Positions 9,395 to 18,869 of a stretch of 64,000 nucleotides of DNA are shown here, in pieces. The position numbers were made by a program, and so were the translations under genes. Location: the NCBI GenBank assembly GCA_003612515.1, contig RAZB01000003.1, positions 186,001-250,000 on the forward strand, written 5' to 3'. The notes beneath the pieces were generated by a model, which saw only the letters and a list, made by a program, of their open reading frames with translations, made no database searches and had not been told where the DNA came from. How positions within the stretch are numbered: the first letter of the stretch is position 1; the number at the start of each line of letters is the position of its first letter. This DNA comes from a bacterium D16-34. GTDB taxonomy: Bacteria > Actinomycetota > Coriobacteriia > Coriobacteriales > Eggerthellaceae.

Positions 9395-10907
9395 AAATGG
9401 TTGAACCTTTTACACAGTAATAATCCTTAGCTAAATCCGCTGTAAAGTTTGGATCTTGGCGAGCAAATTTATCTCCTGATTCAATCTTTTTGCTTGGGTC
9501 AAAAGCAGATGCAACCATAAGGCTGTTCAATACCTCATTTCGAGGCCAAGCATCATCGCTTTTGTTGGCGAAATTACCATAAACCGCAGGAGATATAGTT
9601 TCATCACCAAAAATTGGACCGATGCCAATATAGGCATGCGGGCAACCAGCGACGCCGCCACCAAGACCATTTGCGCTATTTGCGCTAATGCGCGGAACGC
9701 CGATCTTTAATTTGCCGCCTGATTCAATAAAGATACCGCCACCACCAAGCGAATAAAGCGTATTGGTTACGTTTCCAAAAATTTCGCCTTTGATGATTTC
9801 ACAATAAGCGTCTTTACCATTGCTGCTACCAGCAATAAAGATACCACCACCCTCGAAATTGGTTGCAGTATTGTTCGATACGGTACCATTATCCATTCTA
9901 AAGATACAGTCATTATCAATGAAGATACCGCCACCAGCTTGAGCGGTGTTGTTATCTATGATGCCATTGTGCATATAGAGAGCCGCTGGGGAGATGTAGT
10001 CCCAATTGGTAGACCCGTTAGCCTTTTTAACAGCAGCCTCACGCTGAACGATAATTGCTCCACCGCCACGGAACTCAGGCTTGCCATTTTCGTCATAGGC
10101 GAGGTTATACACGTTGTTGTTATAGGGCGAGTTGGTATTAACATCTTTGTCGCGAGCGCGGAAGGTGTCGTTATTCAGTTTTGTGCCAGCATTGCCGCCC
10201 GTGATCGTCAATACACCTTGCGATTCGTCTTCACACAAATGCAGCTCTGTCACCTTAATATTAGAGCCCTTAAGCTGGTTGAAACCCTGAACTTGGATAA
10301 CGCTTCCCTTAAAACCATCAGGAGCTGTAATAGTGCCGCCGCCATTTAAATAGAGCTTCGTGCCCTTGGTAACAGTAATAGTGCCCGTGAGTGTTACCCC
10401 TTCATTGACGGTCAAGTAGTGGGTTTTACCATCGCTGAATTCGAAATTCTCAGTGGTGTCAACGCTAATCACACAATCTTTGTTTGTAACTTGTGCGCTT
10501 ATACCCTCGTCGTCGTCATTTGAGGGAACATTCAGAGCATTATTCTCTAGCGAAGTGAGCATAATCCCGCCCATGTCCAGCTCAAGCTCATGCGACTGAC
10601 GATTTGTGCTCGCGTTATTTTGCTCGCTCTCTTGCGTCTCGGTAGTTTCAACCACAGAGGCATCATCTATACCATCTTCATCAGAGGTAACGTCTGGCGA
10701 AACATCGTCTTGGTTTTCATCAGATGCTTCCTCTTGATTTTCGTTTTGTACAATATCGGTTGTAGTGACAGCGTTCTCAGCAGCCCCTACAGTCTCTTCT
10801 TCACCATATGCAGGCTTGAAGTGAGGAAGTAAACCAATAACTAAAATTGCAGAAAGCACAAATGCAACTACACTTTTGAACGCTTTGCTGTTGATAACCT
10901 TTGTCAT
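9306..10907 (-). CDS. Surface protein with parallel beta-helix domain, N-terminal part (before frameshift)
   Basis: This 533-residue frame starts at an ATG with the strong site GGAGGAGG. A signal peptide (FVLSAILVIGLLPHF, ending near AYG) is followed by an acidic Asn/Glu/Asp-rich linker. A right-handed beta-helix of the pectate-lyase type follows, with repeats such as NGGGTITAPDG, GGGAIIVQ, AGGGIFIDN, EGGGIFIAG and LGGGGIFIESGG. It lies 15 bases after the upstream surface-protein gene, so it is in that operon. The frame runs into about 15 implausible residues (RLSSRSYLASWWRVC) before its stop. The next frame continues a good protein, so a single-base shift splits one gene of about 1,430 residues. 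Confidence 0.82.
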   Translation of the reverse strand: MTKVINSKAFKSVVAFVLSAILVIGLLPHFKPAYGEEETVGAAENAVTTTDIVQNENQEEASDENQDDVSPDVTSDEDGIDDASVVETTETQESEQNNASTNRQSHELELDMGGIMLTSLENNALNVPSNDDDEGISAQVTNKDCVISVDTTENFEFSDGKTHYLTVNEGVTLTGTITVTKGTKLYLNGGGTITAPDGFKGSVIQVQGFNQLKGSNIKVTELHLCEDESQGVLTITGGNAGTKLNNDTFRARDKDVNTNSPYNNNVYNLAYDENGKPEFRGGGAIIVQREAAVKKANGSTNWDYISPAALYMHNGIIDNNTAQAGGGIFIDNDCIFRMDNGTVSNNTATNFEGGGIFIAGSSNGKDAYCEIIKGEIFGNVTNTLYSLGGGGIFIESGGKLKIGVPRISANSANGLGGGVAGCPHAYIGIGPIFGDETISPAVYGNFANKSDDAWPRNEVLNSLMVASAFDPSKKIESGDKFARQDPNFTADLAKDYYCVKGSTIFGTNLGQETSVGMGRLSSRSYLASWWRVC

Positions 10908-10922
10908 ATCTTCCTCCTCCCC

Positions 10923-13151
10923 TTATGCCTGAGTCTTCGTTTGATCTTGACCGTTTTTGCGGCGATGATACAAAACGTGCGCCACTGCTGCTACAGCAAC
11001 CACAACGAAAGCACCCACGCCAACTACAAGCAGCCAGTTTGCGCCACCTAAAGCACTCTCATCTGTAAACGCACTGTCGCTATCACTGGCAGGGCCTGCA
11101 AGCGGGTTTTCGTTTTCCTCAATAGTGCGTTCGTCGGTGGTCGTCTGAGCTGCCGCGTTTGCTAGAGGGTTCTCGTTATCATCAACCACTACCGTACCAG
11201 TACCTGGCTGCACTGTTGCAACAGGAGCAGCAGTCACACCCCCATCAGCACCTGGCGCTGCTCCACCATCATCAGCTGGAGCAGCGACCGTCGTGGTAAT
11301 GGACTGGTTAATAACCTGACCAGGGGTCGTGATGGTATTTGTCGAATTCATAATCTGAGCAGAGGATACTGTCATAGCAGATACCGGAGCATTGTTTGCA
11401 TCGTAATAATAAATTGAATAGGTATCAGCATTGTCGAAATACCTATGGCGAATGCCTTGCTCTTGACCGGTCATGCGAATATATTCGGTATTGTTTAAGG
11501 TGAAGCGCTCATCACCGGTGATGGTGATAGCGTCTGTCAATTCCGGCGATACCGTAATAGTCTCTGTGCGCAGAATCTCTCCATCGGGAACGGACACATA
11601 CTGAACGGTGATGTCATACGCCTGAGCAGGCACATAGCCCTCAGGAACATAGTAAACATTTTGCATCAGCTCAATACCATCAGCCAAATTTGACCAGCTA
11701 TAACGAAGTGCGTCAGTGTTTCCCACCCACGGCACATACGTAACGCCGTCAATCTCTTTGGTTTCAGGAATATACTCAGCAGCCTTATCCGGCGTAATCT
11801 CTAAAGCAACGTTACCAAGCTCCTGGTGCGTTGATCCATCAATTTCGCGAATAACAAAGGTTGCACGCTGTTCGATATCCTGCGAACCATAATGCACCGT
11901 TAGAGAGCAGGTGCCATCATCGTTGACATCAATGAGGCCCTCGTCCATTGCGGTAGTTAAATCAATGGTTTCATTCCAACGATCGGTATCGCTAAGCGGA
12001 GCAATCATGTTGTCATCATCCAAAGAGCCAATACGTTGAAGCGAGTAATAGTTCACTCCTGCGTCAAACTTCATGGAGAAGGTCTTCGGCAGCGCATATT
12101 GATATCCTTCACCTTTGACATCTAAGGCATCCGACCACAGAAGCGTATCGTTTTGATCAACATATCGAACAGTCAGCTGGTAAGCGCTGGTATCTACACC
12201 AGCAACCTCCATAACGCGAACGGTATAGTTGGCGCGCGTGGGCGTTAGCATAATCTCGCTGCCACCGAGATATCCGATGCTGCGATAATACTTGCCATTG
12301 TAGAAAAACGCCTTTTCGATAGTTGCAGGCGTACCTTCAGCTTGTAAGTCATAGACCGTCACCGGGCGAATAATATTGCCGTCAAGGTCAACATAGTTAA
12401 TTGAACCATTGACTGCCTCGGCGCTTACCTGCTCATACTGAGCGACATAACTGAGAGTTGCTTCATCAAAGGCGACATCTACACCATTTTGCTCCACCAT
12501 TTTATATTGGATGGTCTGTTGATCTTCGCCTTCTGTGACAAAGCTATAAAACGACTGCCCAACACCCATGTTTTTTGCGGTTGTTTCTTCGCCGAGCGCC
12601 ACCGTGCGAATGCCAATCAGCTCAGGCGCAGGCGAATCAAGGCCATCAGTGTTGGTTGCAAGAGCATAAACTGGATATACCCCAAAGCTGCCAATTGGCT
12701 CAGCAGAACCGCGCGGAGCCGCCCAAATGATAACGGTATAGGTGGCGTGGTCTTGCATATCCGCCATATCATCAGCAATTGTAGTTACATTGCCCTGAGC
12801 GTCTTGCATGTTCATAGACACAATATGAGCAATTTTGGCGCCCGTGCCATCAACCTGATCGTCGGTGAGCTTATACTCCTGACGATGCGTCAATTTCGTC
12901 TGTGTACCATCAGCATCAACTTTGGTCACATCCAAATACAGTGCCTTATCGGTCAGGTTGTCGACGCGAAAGAATTCCCACACATTTGACGTGGTTTCAA
13001 AATAGTCAACGCCTGCAACCTCAATTGCCTCGTCAGTTCCATCTTGATCTGCGAAAGCAGCCGTTGGTGCGCCCATCAAACTAACGGCGCACGTAAACGA
13101 CATGAGCACAGCAAGCGCTGCATGAGACATGCGCTTTACGAAATTCCGCAT
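10923..13151 (-). CDS. Secreted surface protein with MucBP-like repeats and C-terminal membrane anchor
   Basis: This 742-residue protein has a signal peptide (ALAVLMSFTCAVSLMG, cleavage after AFA). The central region has several beta-rich repeats beginning with phrases such as NYVDLDGNIIRP, TVRYVDQNDTLLW and TVQYVSVPDGEIL, which resemble MucBP-type mucin-binding repeats. A Pro/Ala/Gly linker with duplicated ENPLA motifs follows, then a membrane segment and a RRKNGQDQ tail. No LPxTG-like motif precedes the membrane segment, so it may be only membrane-anchored. It is the first gene of an operon with the beta-helix/pilin-type protein. Adhesion is the likely role, by inference. Confidence 0.78.
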   Translation of the reverse strand: MRNFVKRMSHAALAVLMSFTCAVSLMGAPTAAFADQDGTDEAIEVAGVDYFETTSNVWEFFRVDNLTDKALYLDVTKVDADGTQTKLTHRQEYKLTDDQVDGTGAKIAHIVSMNMQDAQGNVTTIADDMADMQDHATYTVIIWAAPRGSAEPIGSFGVYPVYALATNTDGLDSPAPELIGIRTVALGEETTAKNMGVGQSFYSFVTEGEDQQTIQYKMVEQNGVDVAFDEATLSYVAQYEQVSAEAVNGSINYVDLDGNIIRPVTVYDLQAEGTPATIEKAFFYNGKYYRSIGYLGGSEIMLTPTRANYTVRVMEVAGVDTSAYQLTVRYVDQNDTLLWSDALDVKGEGYQYALPKTFSMKFDAGVNYYSLQRIGSLDDDNMIAPLSDTDRWNETIDLTTAMDEGLIDVNDDGTCSLTVHYGSQDIEQRATFVIREIDGSTHQELGNVALEITPDKAAEYIPETKEIDGVTYVPWVGNTDALRYSWSNLADGIELMQNVYYVPEGYVPAQAYDITVQYVSVPDGEILRTETITVSPELTDAITITGDERFTLNNTEYIRMTGQEQGIRHRYFDNADTYSIYYYDANNAPVSAMTVSSAQIMNSTNTITTPGQVINQSITTTVAAPADDGGAAPGADGGVTAAPVATVQPGTGTVVVDDNENPLANAAAQTTTDERTIEENENPLAGPASDSDSAFTDESALGGANWLLVVGVGAFVVVAVAAVAHVLYHRRKNGQDQTKTQA

Positions 13152-13277
13152 TCATCCCCCTTTGAATGGTTTAGTTCTTCTCTCTCTACAAAAACATCTT
13201 CGATAACGCCTGCGCCCTCGCAAAACGCCGGCATCTTCAAACAACAGAGATACGATACAGTGATGTGATTGAAATAC

Positions 13278-13300
13278 GATAGATCTATCCCCAAATTATA
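13278..13300 (-). promoter_or_regulatory. Promoter (-10) with palindromic operator for the surface-protein operon
   Basis: On the reverse strand a perfect TATAAT (13295-13300) lies about 145 bases before the ATG at 13151. No good -35 is seen. Just downstream, around the expected start of transcription, is the 12-bp perfect palindrome GATAGATCTATC (13278-13289). This position suits a repressor site, but no binding protein can be named. Confidence 0.5.
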
Positions 13301-13328
13301 GAGTATTTTATCTTGTAATTGATACCTT

Positions 13329-13351
13329 CACAATAGCCAATAGCTATTGTG
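13329..13351. repeat. 9-bp inverted repeat upstream of the surface-protein operon
   Basis: CACAATAGC (13329-13337) and GCTATTGTG (13343-13351) form a perfect 9-bp stem with a 5-base loop. No T-tract follows on either strand, so it is not an obvious terminator. It lies about 30 bases upstream of the -10 box and may be an activator site. Confidence 0.45.
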
Positions 13352-13419
13352 CGCAAATTAATTCAGCCGCTAAGCGCGAACTTTGAATTCACGTTATTGC
13401 TGATAAATTAGGTAATCTT

Positions 13420-14064
13420 TTACCAAGACCAAAGAACAAGCTGGGTATATGACGCAACACAGCAGATGACAAACCCAACCAAAATCACAACGAAGACTAT
13501 ATTGGCAACTTTCGGCTTCATATGAACGAACATTTCGCATACCAATGGGTACACAATCCAAACGTACAACATAGCCGCAATACCAATGAATATGTCGTTA
13601 ACAAGCCATGCTTGTCCAAAAATATTGAGCGGCAATTCAGAGTTATCCCAATAAGGATACTCCCCTAAAGCATCTGGCTGATTGATTAACCACCCAACGA
13701 TCAGCTCGATTAACATACTGAGTAAAACGAGAACAATAAAGGACTCAAGAAGCGCTCCCCACAGGGTCTTTCGTTTCATAATGATGCGCTCTTTTAACGG
13801 TTCTATTACAAGCGTCACAATCACAGCACCAAAGCCGTAAACCCAATAAGGGTGATACCACGGATCGGTCCACACGTTATAGTTGGCATCCACGATGCCA
13901 AATGCGGAACCCATGAACAAGCAATATGGGATTTCTAACCAATGCCCAACGAGTGTAAACAGGCAAAAACAGACGATAACCGCACGCCAAAAAGCCCAGG
14001 TACGCGGAGCGAAGTAACCAATTTCGTCATCTTTTGTTACTTTATGTAAGGGCTGATTGATCAT
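13420..14064 (-). CDS. CmpB-type putative ABC transporter permease (membrane protein)
   Basis: This 214-residue protein has five to six membrane segments. The stretches FTLVGHWLEIPYC, ELIVGWLIN, YWDNSELPLNIFGQ and YPLVCE match the PF06541 (ABC_trans_CmpB) family, a conserved membrane family of uncertain function often found alone in Firmicutes and Coriobacteria. No ATPase gene is adjacent. It is divergent from the hybrid histidine kinase at 14286 (221-base gap) and lies 268 bases before the surface-protein operon on the same strand. Transport function is not shown. Confidence 0.75.
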   Translation of the reverse strand: MINQPLHKVTKDDEIGYFAPRTWAFWRAVIVCFCLFTLVGHWLEIPYCLFMGSAFGIVDANYNVWTDPWYHPYWVYGFGAVIVTLVIEPLKERIIMKRKTLWGALLESFIVLVLLSMLIELIVGWLINQPDALGEYPYWDNSELPLNIFGQAWLVNDIFIGIAAMLYVWIVYPLVCEMFVHMKPKVANIVFVVILVGFVICCVASYTQLVLWSW

Positions 14065-14285
14065 GCTTTTTACGCTTTCGCATTCGCGTTATCGATGATG
14101 AACATCTACAACTTTACGTCGCACAAGCGCTTTCACGCCTTGTCAAACTTTGGCATTTTATAGCTGGTTAACTGATTGTTACTCAATGGGTAAGTAACAC
14201 ACGTTCAATTCGGACGCTCACAAAAAACACTTCACCCTCAGATAAACCTGCTATATTGATAAAGGAGGCTTAAGGGGGCTAATTT

Positions 14286-16616
14286 GTGGATAAGATTTTA
14301 GAGCAGTGCAACGTTATCTTTGATAAGTCACCGCAGCCATTCGGTGTTTTCCAGGTAATTCTTGATGACAAAAACAACCCATGCGAAATTGAATACATCT
14401 ACCTCAATCAAGCTATGGCTGACATGACACAAGAAAGCATTGATGAGATACTTGGCAGACGAATTTATTCATTCTGGGGAGACAGCGATCCGACGTGGCT
14501 TGAATACTTTTATCGTGCCGCGTGGCAAAATACCGCCTCCGAATTTGAGTCAGTGAGCGCCATTCTTGAGCAGTTTTTACACATCGTCGTCTTCCCTATC
14601 GCACAAGGATATTGCGGCGCACTCTTGCAAGATGTGACCATCTGGATCAAAGACGCCACACGCTCTATGATGACCGCCTCTATGGGCTTATTTTTCTTTG
14701 AGAGCCGCACGCAGCGTATTATGCTGACCCCAGCCGCACGCACGCAATGCAACACAACTGAAACCTATACGCTCTTTAAAGACTTCGCGCAAACACTTTT
14801 TGATAAGCCGAGCTTTGAACGTTTGATGCAAGACTTTGAAGTATTTACTTCTACGGGAAATCTCATATTTGAAGGGTCAACACAACTCGGTCGTTGGATG
14901 CGCATCTCGCTGGTACATACCGGCGACTCAAACCGATTTTCATATGGATTTGTCGAAGACATAACGCGCGCCAAAGAGGCAGAAGAAGCCAGCTTTTACC
15001 GGCTTGATATTATCGATTCTCTTTCACGCGAAAACTTCGCCCTGTATGTTATCGACGTAGAAAACGACACCATTGTCCCTTTTCGCTTAAAGGATCAAAA
15101 CGCAGATCCCCTCTCTGATGTTGATACGCAAAACTTAAGCTATACAAAGGCTATGGATGCCTATTTGGATACCTATGAGCTACCCGCCGATAGACTCCAG
15201 CTCGCACGCGAAGTTTCACTTGAAACGATTAAAGAGCGCCTCAAAAAGGGAGCCGGCGACTACTCAATCAGTTTTCGCCGTGCCCTTAATGCAAGTGAGC
15301 GATTCATTGAGCTGCGTTTTATACCATTAGCTTCGCATCCACATAAGGTCGTTCTTGCAGCACGTGACGCAAGCCACGAAATGGCTGAGCAATTACGCCA
15401 AAAAGAAGCACTTCAATCAGCTTTGGCGCTTGCTCAACATGCCAGCGAGGCAAAATCGAGTTTTTTGACGAATATGTCACACGACTTTCGCACACCTATG
15501 AACTCAATCTCGGGTTTTGCAAATCTCGCACTTGCAAACATCAACGACACCAAACGCGTACAGGACTATTTGCAAAAGATCATTATATCCTCAAATCACC
15601 TGCTTGATTTGGTAAATGACATCTTAGATGTCAGCCGCGTAGAAAGCGGCAAGATGCCACTTAAGGAAGAGCCTATTAATCTAACTGAGCTTTCGCGAGG
15701 GTTATATCGCATGTTTTCAAGCGAAGCGCAAGCTCGCCATATTGCTTTTACATTTGCGCCACCGTCTGTGGAGCACGATCATGTTTTTGCCGACAAGCTG
15801 CGTTTTAATCAGATCATGATCAACATCATTGGTAATGCCTTAAAATACACACCTGATGGCGGAACCGTTGATGTCAACATCAAAGAGCACGAAAATGCAC
15901 CAACCGGCTTTGGGCTTTTTACCGCCACCGTCACCGACAATGGTTTTGGTATGTCGCACGATTTTTTGGAAGCGCTCTTTCTTCCTTTTGAACGCGAAAT
16001 GCGCACATGCGCCAAAGCAGGATCATCCTCTTCATCAGGCACTGGCCTTGGCATGACCATTACCAAAAATCTAGTCGAGCTGATGGGCGGCAGTATTGAT
16101 GTGGAAAGCGAGCTTGACAAGGGCACCAGCATTGCCATCACCTTGCCACTTCGCCTGCAAACACAAGACGACACAAGCCCTGCCTTAGAGGATGAATTTG
16201 GGCTCGCAGAGACGCCGCGTGATTTCACCGGCACCCGCGCTTTGGTTGTGGATGACGATGAGCTCTCACGCGAAATTATGTCGTCGATCTTAGCCGAATA
16301 TGGGTTTATAACCGAAGAGGTAAATGATGGTGATGAAGGAGTTGCAGCATTTGAGGCCTCAAATCCGCACTACTTCGACGTCATTATGATGGATATGCGC
16401 ATGCCACGCATGGATGGTGACATTGCCACAACAGCTATTCGCGCACTGGACAGACCCGATGCAAAAACAATTCCCATTATTGCTGCATCGGCCGATGCTT
16501 TCGAAGAGGGCAGGCGGCGTGCAACCGATGCAGGAATGACTGCGCACACCACCAAGCCACTTAACATCCATCACTTACTGGGACTGTTAGATCACTATAT
16601 CCCGCCTCGCCAGTAG
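14286..16616 (+). CDS. Hybrid sensor histidine kinase with receiver domain
   Basis: This 776-residue protein has no membrane segment, so it should sense in the cytoplasm. Two or three PAS-like sensory regions occupy residues 1-370, followed by the H-box FLTNMSHDFRTPM (phosphorylated His near residue 399). The catalytic domain has the N-box MINIIGNALKYTPDGG, the G1 box VTDNGFGM and the G2 box GTGLGM. The C-terminal receiver has the acidic cluster VVDDDE and phospho-acceptor Asp in MMDMRMP (near residue 702). The start is a GTG preceded by AAGGAGG and AGGGGG. There is no adjacent response regulator or phosphotransfer protein, so the output partner is elsewhere. Confidence 0.9.
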   Translation: MDKILEQCNVIFDKSPQPFGVFQVILDDKNNPCEIEYIYLNQAMADMTQESIDEILGRRIYSFWGDSDPTWLEYFYRAAWQNTASEFESVSAILEQFLHIVVFPIAQGYCGALLQDVTIWIKDATRSMMTASMGLFFFESRTQRIMLTPAARTQCNTTETYTLFKDFAQTLFDKPSFERLMQDFEVFTSTGNLIFEGSTQLGRWMRISLVHTGDSNRFSYGFVEDITRAKEAEEASFYRLDIIDSLSRENFALYVIDVENDTIVPFRLKDQNADPLSDVDTQNLSYTKAMDAYLDTYELPADRLQLAREVSLETIKERLKKGAGDYSISFRRALNASERFIELRFIPLASHPHKVVLAARDASHEMAEQLRQKEALQSALALAQHASEAKSSFLTNMSHDFRTPMNSISGFANLALANINDTKRVQDYLQKIIISSNHLLDLVNDILDVSRVESGKMPLKEEPINLTELSRGLYRMFSSEAQARHIAFTFAPPSVEHDHVFADKLRFNQIMINIIGNALKYTPDGGTVDVNIKEHENAPTGFGLFTATVTDNGFGMSHDFLEALFLPFEREMRTCAKAGSSSSSGTGLGMTITKNLVELMGGSIDVESELDKGTSIAITLPLRLQTQDDTSPALEDEFGLAETPRDFTGTRALVVDDDELSREIMSSILAEYGFITEEVNDGDEGVAAFEASNPHYFDVIMMDMRMPRMDGDIATTAIRALDRPDAKTIPIIAASADAFEEGRRRATDAGMTAHTTKPLNIHHLLGLLDHYIPPRQ

Positions 16617-16620
16617 GCTT

Positions 16621-16700
16621 TATCGCTTAGCAACAGTTATCACTCAACAACAGTTATTGCTCAGCAACAGGCATCACTCAGCAACCAACCCTACTCGGCA
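16621..16700. repeat. Degenerate 17-bp tandem repeat (about 4.7 units)
   Basis: Units TATCGCTTAGCAACAGT, TATCACTCAACAACAGT, TATTGCTCAGCAACAGG, CATCACTCAGCAACCAA and a partial unit follow directly. They start 4 bases after the histidine-kinase stop and end at the converging PARG-like gene. Confidence 0.8.
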
Positions 16701-16707
16701 CTATTCA

Positions 16708-17562
16708 TTAGAAAGAGCGGAATGTGATGCCTTCAGGCAGATCATCTGCTGACCAGCTTGCATCTTCTTCCTCTACAACCTCGGGCGTCTCTTCGACAAC
16801 ACCTGTATCTGGTTGGCCGAACAATGCGTCAAATGCATCGTAAGACGCGCGTGGCGCAGAAAATACTATACGGCCAATGGCACCTGGATGCTCGTTGAGC
16901 CAGCTGGCAAAAAGACTCGCAACTTGGCTTGCATCATAGCCATTACGCCCACAACCAAAGGCACCACAGATAAGCGTATCGCAATCATTGGCGGCAGCCA
17001 ACGCAAGTATCGTTGAAATGCGATCAGCAAGCGCTAGATCACACTCGCGCTCAGAGCGATGGTTTTCCAAAGCACGAGCACGCATTGGTTCAGCTATCGC
17101 CAACACATCAGCCTTGCGAATGTTGCCCGATCGCGAAAAGACAACATCGGGCAAAAGCAGAGCACGGCTTGAGAAAAGACCCCCACTTTGCGCCTTTTTA
17201 TTCACGTCATGAAAACTGCCTTTCAGGCCGCTTAACACCTGATAAAGATTGCTTTCCAAACAAAGCGTTGCCTCAGGGCCTGCTCCCCCGTCTACATAAG
17301 CGCCACCCGGACGCGTAAATGAAGTAGGGTCAACAATAATTGTGTGGCCTTCGCCAAAGCGATAAAAAGCCTCCGGAGCAAATGCAGAGGTTACCTGAGT
17401 TTTCGTCTCTGCTTCACCCGAAGCAATCTCGAGCTTTGATGCAAACCCATCTTCATACAGCACAGCGGCTTGAACCGTTGCCTGAGTTTCTGAGGCAAAT
17501 GCACCTTTCATAAGTGCGTTATGCTTTTCTGCCTGCTCTTTTCGTTCGTCTCGCTCAGACAT
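16708..17562 (-). CDS. TIGR02452-like (bacterial PARG / macrodomain) protein with altered catalytic motif
   Basis: This 284-residue protein matches the bacterial-type poly(ADP-ribose) glycohydrolase-like family: the glycine-rich loop RPGGAYVDGGAGPEATLCL, the following SNLYQVL, and the later ICGAFGCGRNG typical of its macrodomain. Family members remove ADP-ribose from proteins. Aligned by eye to the canonical GG(x6-8)QEE motif, this protein has PEA in place of QEE, so the usual catalytic second Glu is Ala, and the first loop reads DPTSFTRPGG instead of NFAN-type. It may bind ADP-ribose without hydrolysing it. It is divergent from the P1 peptidase. The family call is good; activity is doubtful. 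Confidence 0.78.
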   Translation of the reverse strand: MSERDERKEQAEKHNALMKGAFASETQATVQAAVLYEDGFASKLEIASGEAETKTQVTSAFAPEAFYRFGEGHTIIVDPTSFTRPGGAYVDGGAGPEATLCLESNLYQVLSGLKGSFHDVNKKAQSGGLFSSRALLLPDVVFSRSGNIRKADVLAIAEPMRARALENHRSERECDLALADRISTILALAAANDCDTLICGAFGCGRNGYDASQVASLFASWLNEHPGAIGRIVFSAPRASYDAFDALFGQPDTGVVEETPEVVEEEDASWSADDLPEGITFRSF

Positions 17563-17747
17563 GCTTCCTCCTCAAACTCTGCAGATCATATCTGTATAGC
17601 TTATACCTATAACCTATATGTCGCGCGATTTATTTGCTTAGGCATACTATACAAGTCGTAAGCTACCTGACTTGCGAGTAAATTGAATCCATGCAAAAAT
17701 TGCCTCGTTACAAGCTCGCTCTTTTTCGTTTTATAGTGAGGATATCC

Positions 17748-18767
17748 ATGATTACATCTGCTCCACTCTCAGCTTTACATGGCTTTGGTATTGGGCACGC
17801 GCAGGTAGAAGACGCGCTATCTGGCTGCACGGCTATCGTTTGCCCACAAGGTGCAACAGGCGGCGTTGATGTGCGCGGTGGTGCGCCGGCAACTCGCGAA
17901 ACCGATCTGCTAAAACCCGAAAACATGGTGCAGCAAATACATGCAATTATGCTTTCGGGCGGAAGCGCTTATGGGCTAGCTTGTGCAGATGGCGCCATGA
18001 AAGCACTTGCCGAAAATGGCATCGGATTTGAGTTGGCAGGAAGCGTTGTTCCCATAGTGCCCGCGGCTTGCATATTTGATTTGCCTCTTTGCGCTGGTCA
18101 GCCACCTTGCGCCCAAACCGGCTACGATGCTTGCATAAACGCCCTCAGCTCACTTGATAATCCTTCTGCTTTAGATGCGCTTGCGCAGGGCAACGTTGGC
18201 GCAGGAACCGGTGCAACGGTAGGCAAATTCGCCGAACCTTATCGTGCAATGAAGTCTGGTTTTGGTTGGTCATGTTTGCAATATGGCGAACTTATTTGTG
18301 CGGCGCTTGTCACAGTTAACGCGCTTGGTAACGTGCGCAATGCGCAAGGCGCTTGGATTAGTGGCGTTCGCGACAATAATGGAGACGTGATAAATCCGCT
18401 TGAGACATTTATGGCAGGCCAGGCTTATATGTCAGCAGCCGAACAAACACCAACCAGCAATACAACACTTGGCGTTGTGCTCACCAACGCTTCTCTCACC
18501 AAAGCGCAAGCAACCAAAGTTTCGGCGCAGGTTCACGACGCGTATGCGCGAGCCATTATGCCTGTCCACACGCTCAACGATGGCGACGCTATTTTTACCT
18601 TAAGCTCAAATGAGATACCTGCAACACCCGATGCAGTAGGCGCGCTTGCCAATCAGGCAATGCAAGAGGCAATCGTCAATGCGGTAACGCATGCAAAAGG
18701 AGTTTTTGGGATTCCAGCAGCAAACGAGCTGCCAGACCCGCCAGTAAACCCCCTCATGAACTCGTAG
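17748..18767 (+). CDS. P1 family peptidase (DmpA/NylC-like, self-processing)
   Basis: The protein is about 339 residues. It has the S58/P1 family pattern: ITSAPLSALHGFGIGHAQ at the start, LSGGSAYGLACADG, the VGAGTGATVGK loop, and the SNTTLGVVLTNA segment, where these enzymes cleave themselves before a Ser/Thr that becomes the N-terminal nucleophile (here probably N|T). HDAYARAIMPVHTLNDGD is also conserved. Known members are aminopeptidases or amide/oligomer hydrolases. I chose the ATG at 17748, with GTGAGG 7 bases upstream; an earlier in-frame ATG at 17691 has no ribosome-binding site. No signal peptide is seen. Confidence 0.88.
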   Translation: MITSAPLSALHGFGIGHAQVEDALSGCTAIVCPQGATGGVDVRGGAPATRETDLLKPENMVQQIHAIMLSGGSAYGLACADGAMKALAENGIGFELAGSVVPIVPAACIFDLPLCAGQPPCAQTGYDACINALSSLDNPSALDALAQGNVGAGTGATVGKFAEPYRAMKSGFGWSCLQYGELICAALVTVNALGNVRNAQGAWISGVRDNNGDVINPLETFMAGQAYMSAAEQTPTSNTTLGVVLTNASLTKAQATKVSAQVHDAYARAIMPVHTLNDGDAIFTLSSNEIPATPDAVGALANQAMQEAIVNAVTHAKGVFGIPAANELPDPPVNPLMNS

Positions 18768-18784
18768 ACGTCTGCACGCTGCCT

Positions 18785-18828
18785 TAAAAAATCTGGGTTG
18801 GATGCCTTGCTCAAGACACCCAACCCAG
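18785..18828 (-). terminator. Terminator of the second giant surface-protein gene
   Basis: On the reverse strand a long hairpin has an outer perfect 9-bp stem (CTGGGTTGG at 18793-18801 with CCAACCCAG at 18820-18828) and an inner stem with one mismatch. It is followed by ATTTTTT. It lies 42 bases after the stop at 18870, between two converging genes. Confidence 0.8.
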
Positions 18829-18869
18829 CACCGCAGCAGCTTTGCTATAACGCCAAAGCGTGCGCTATC

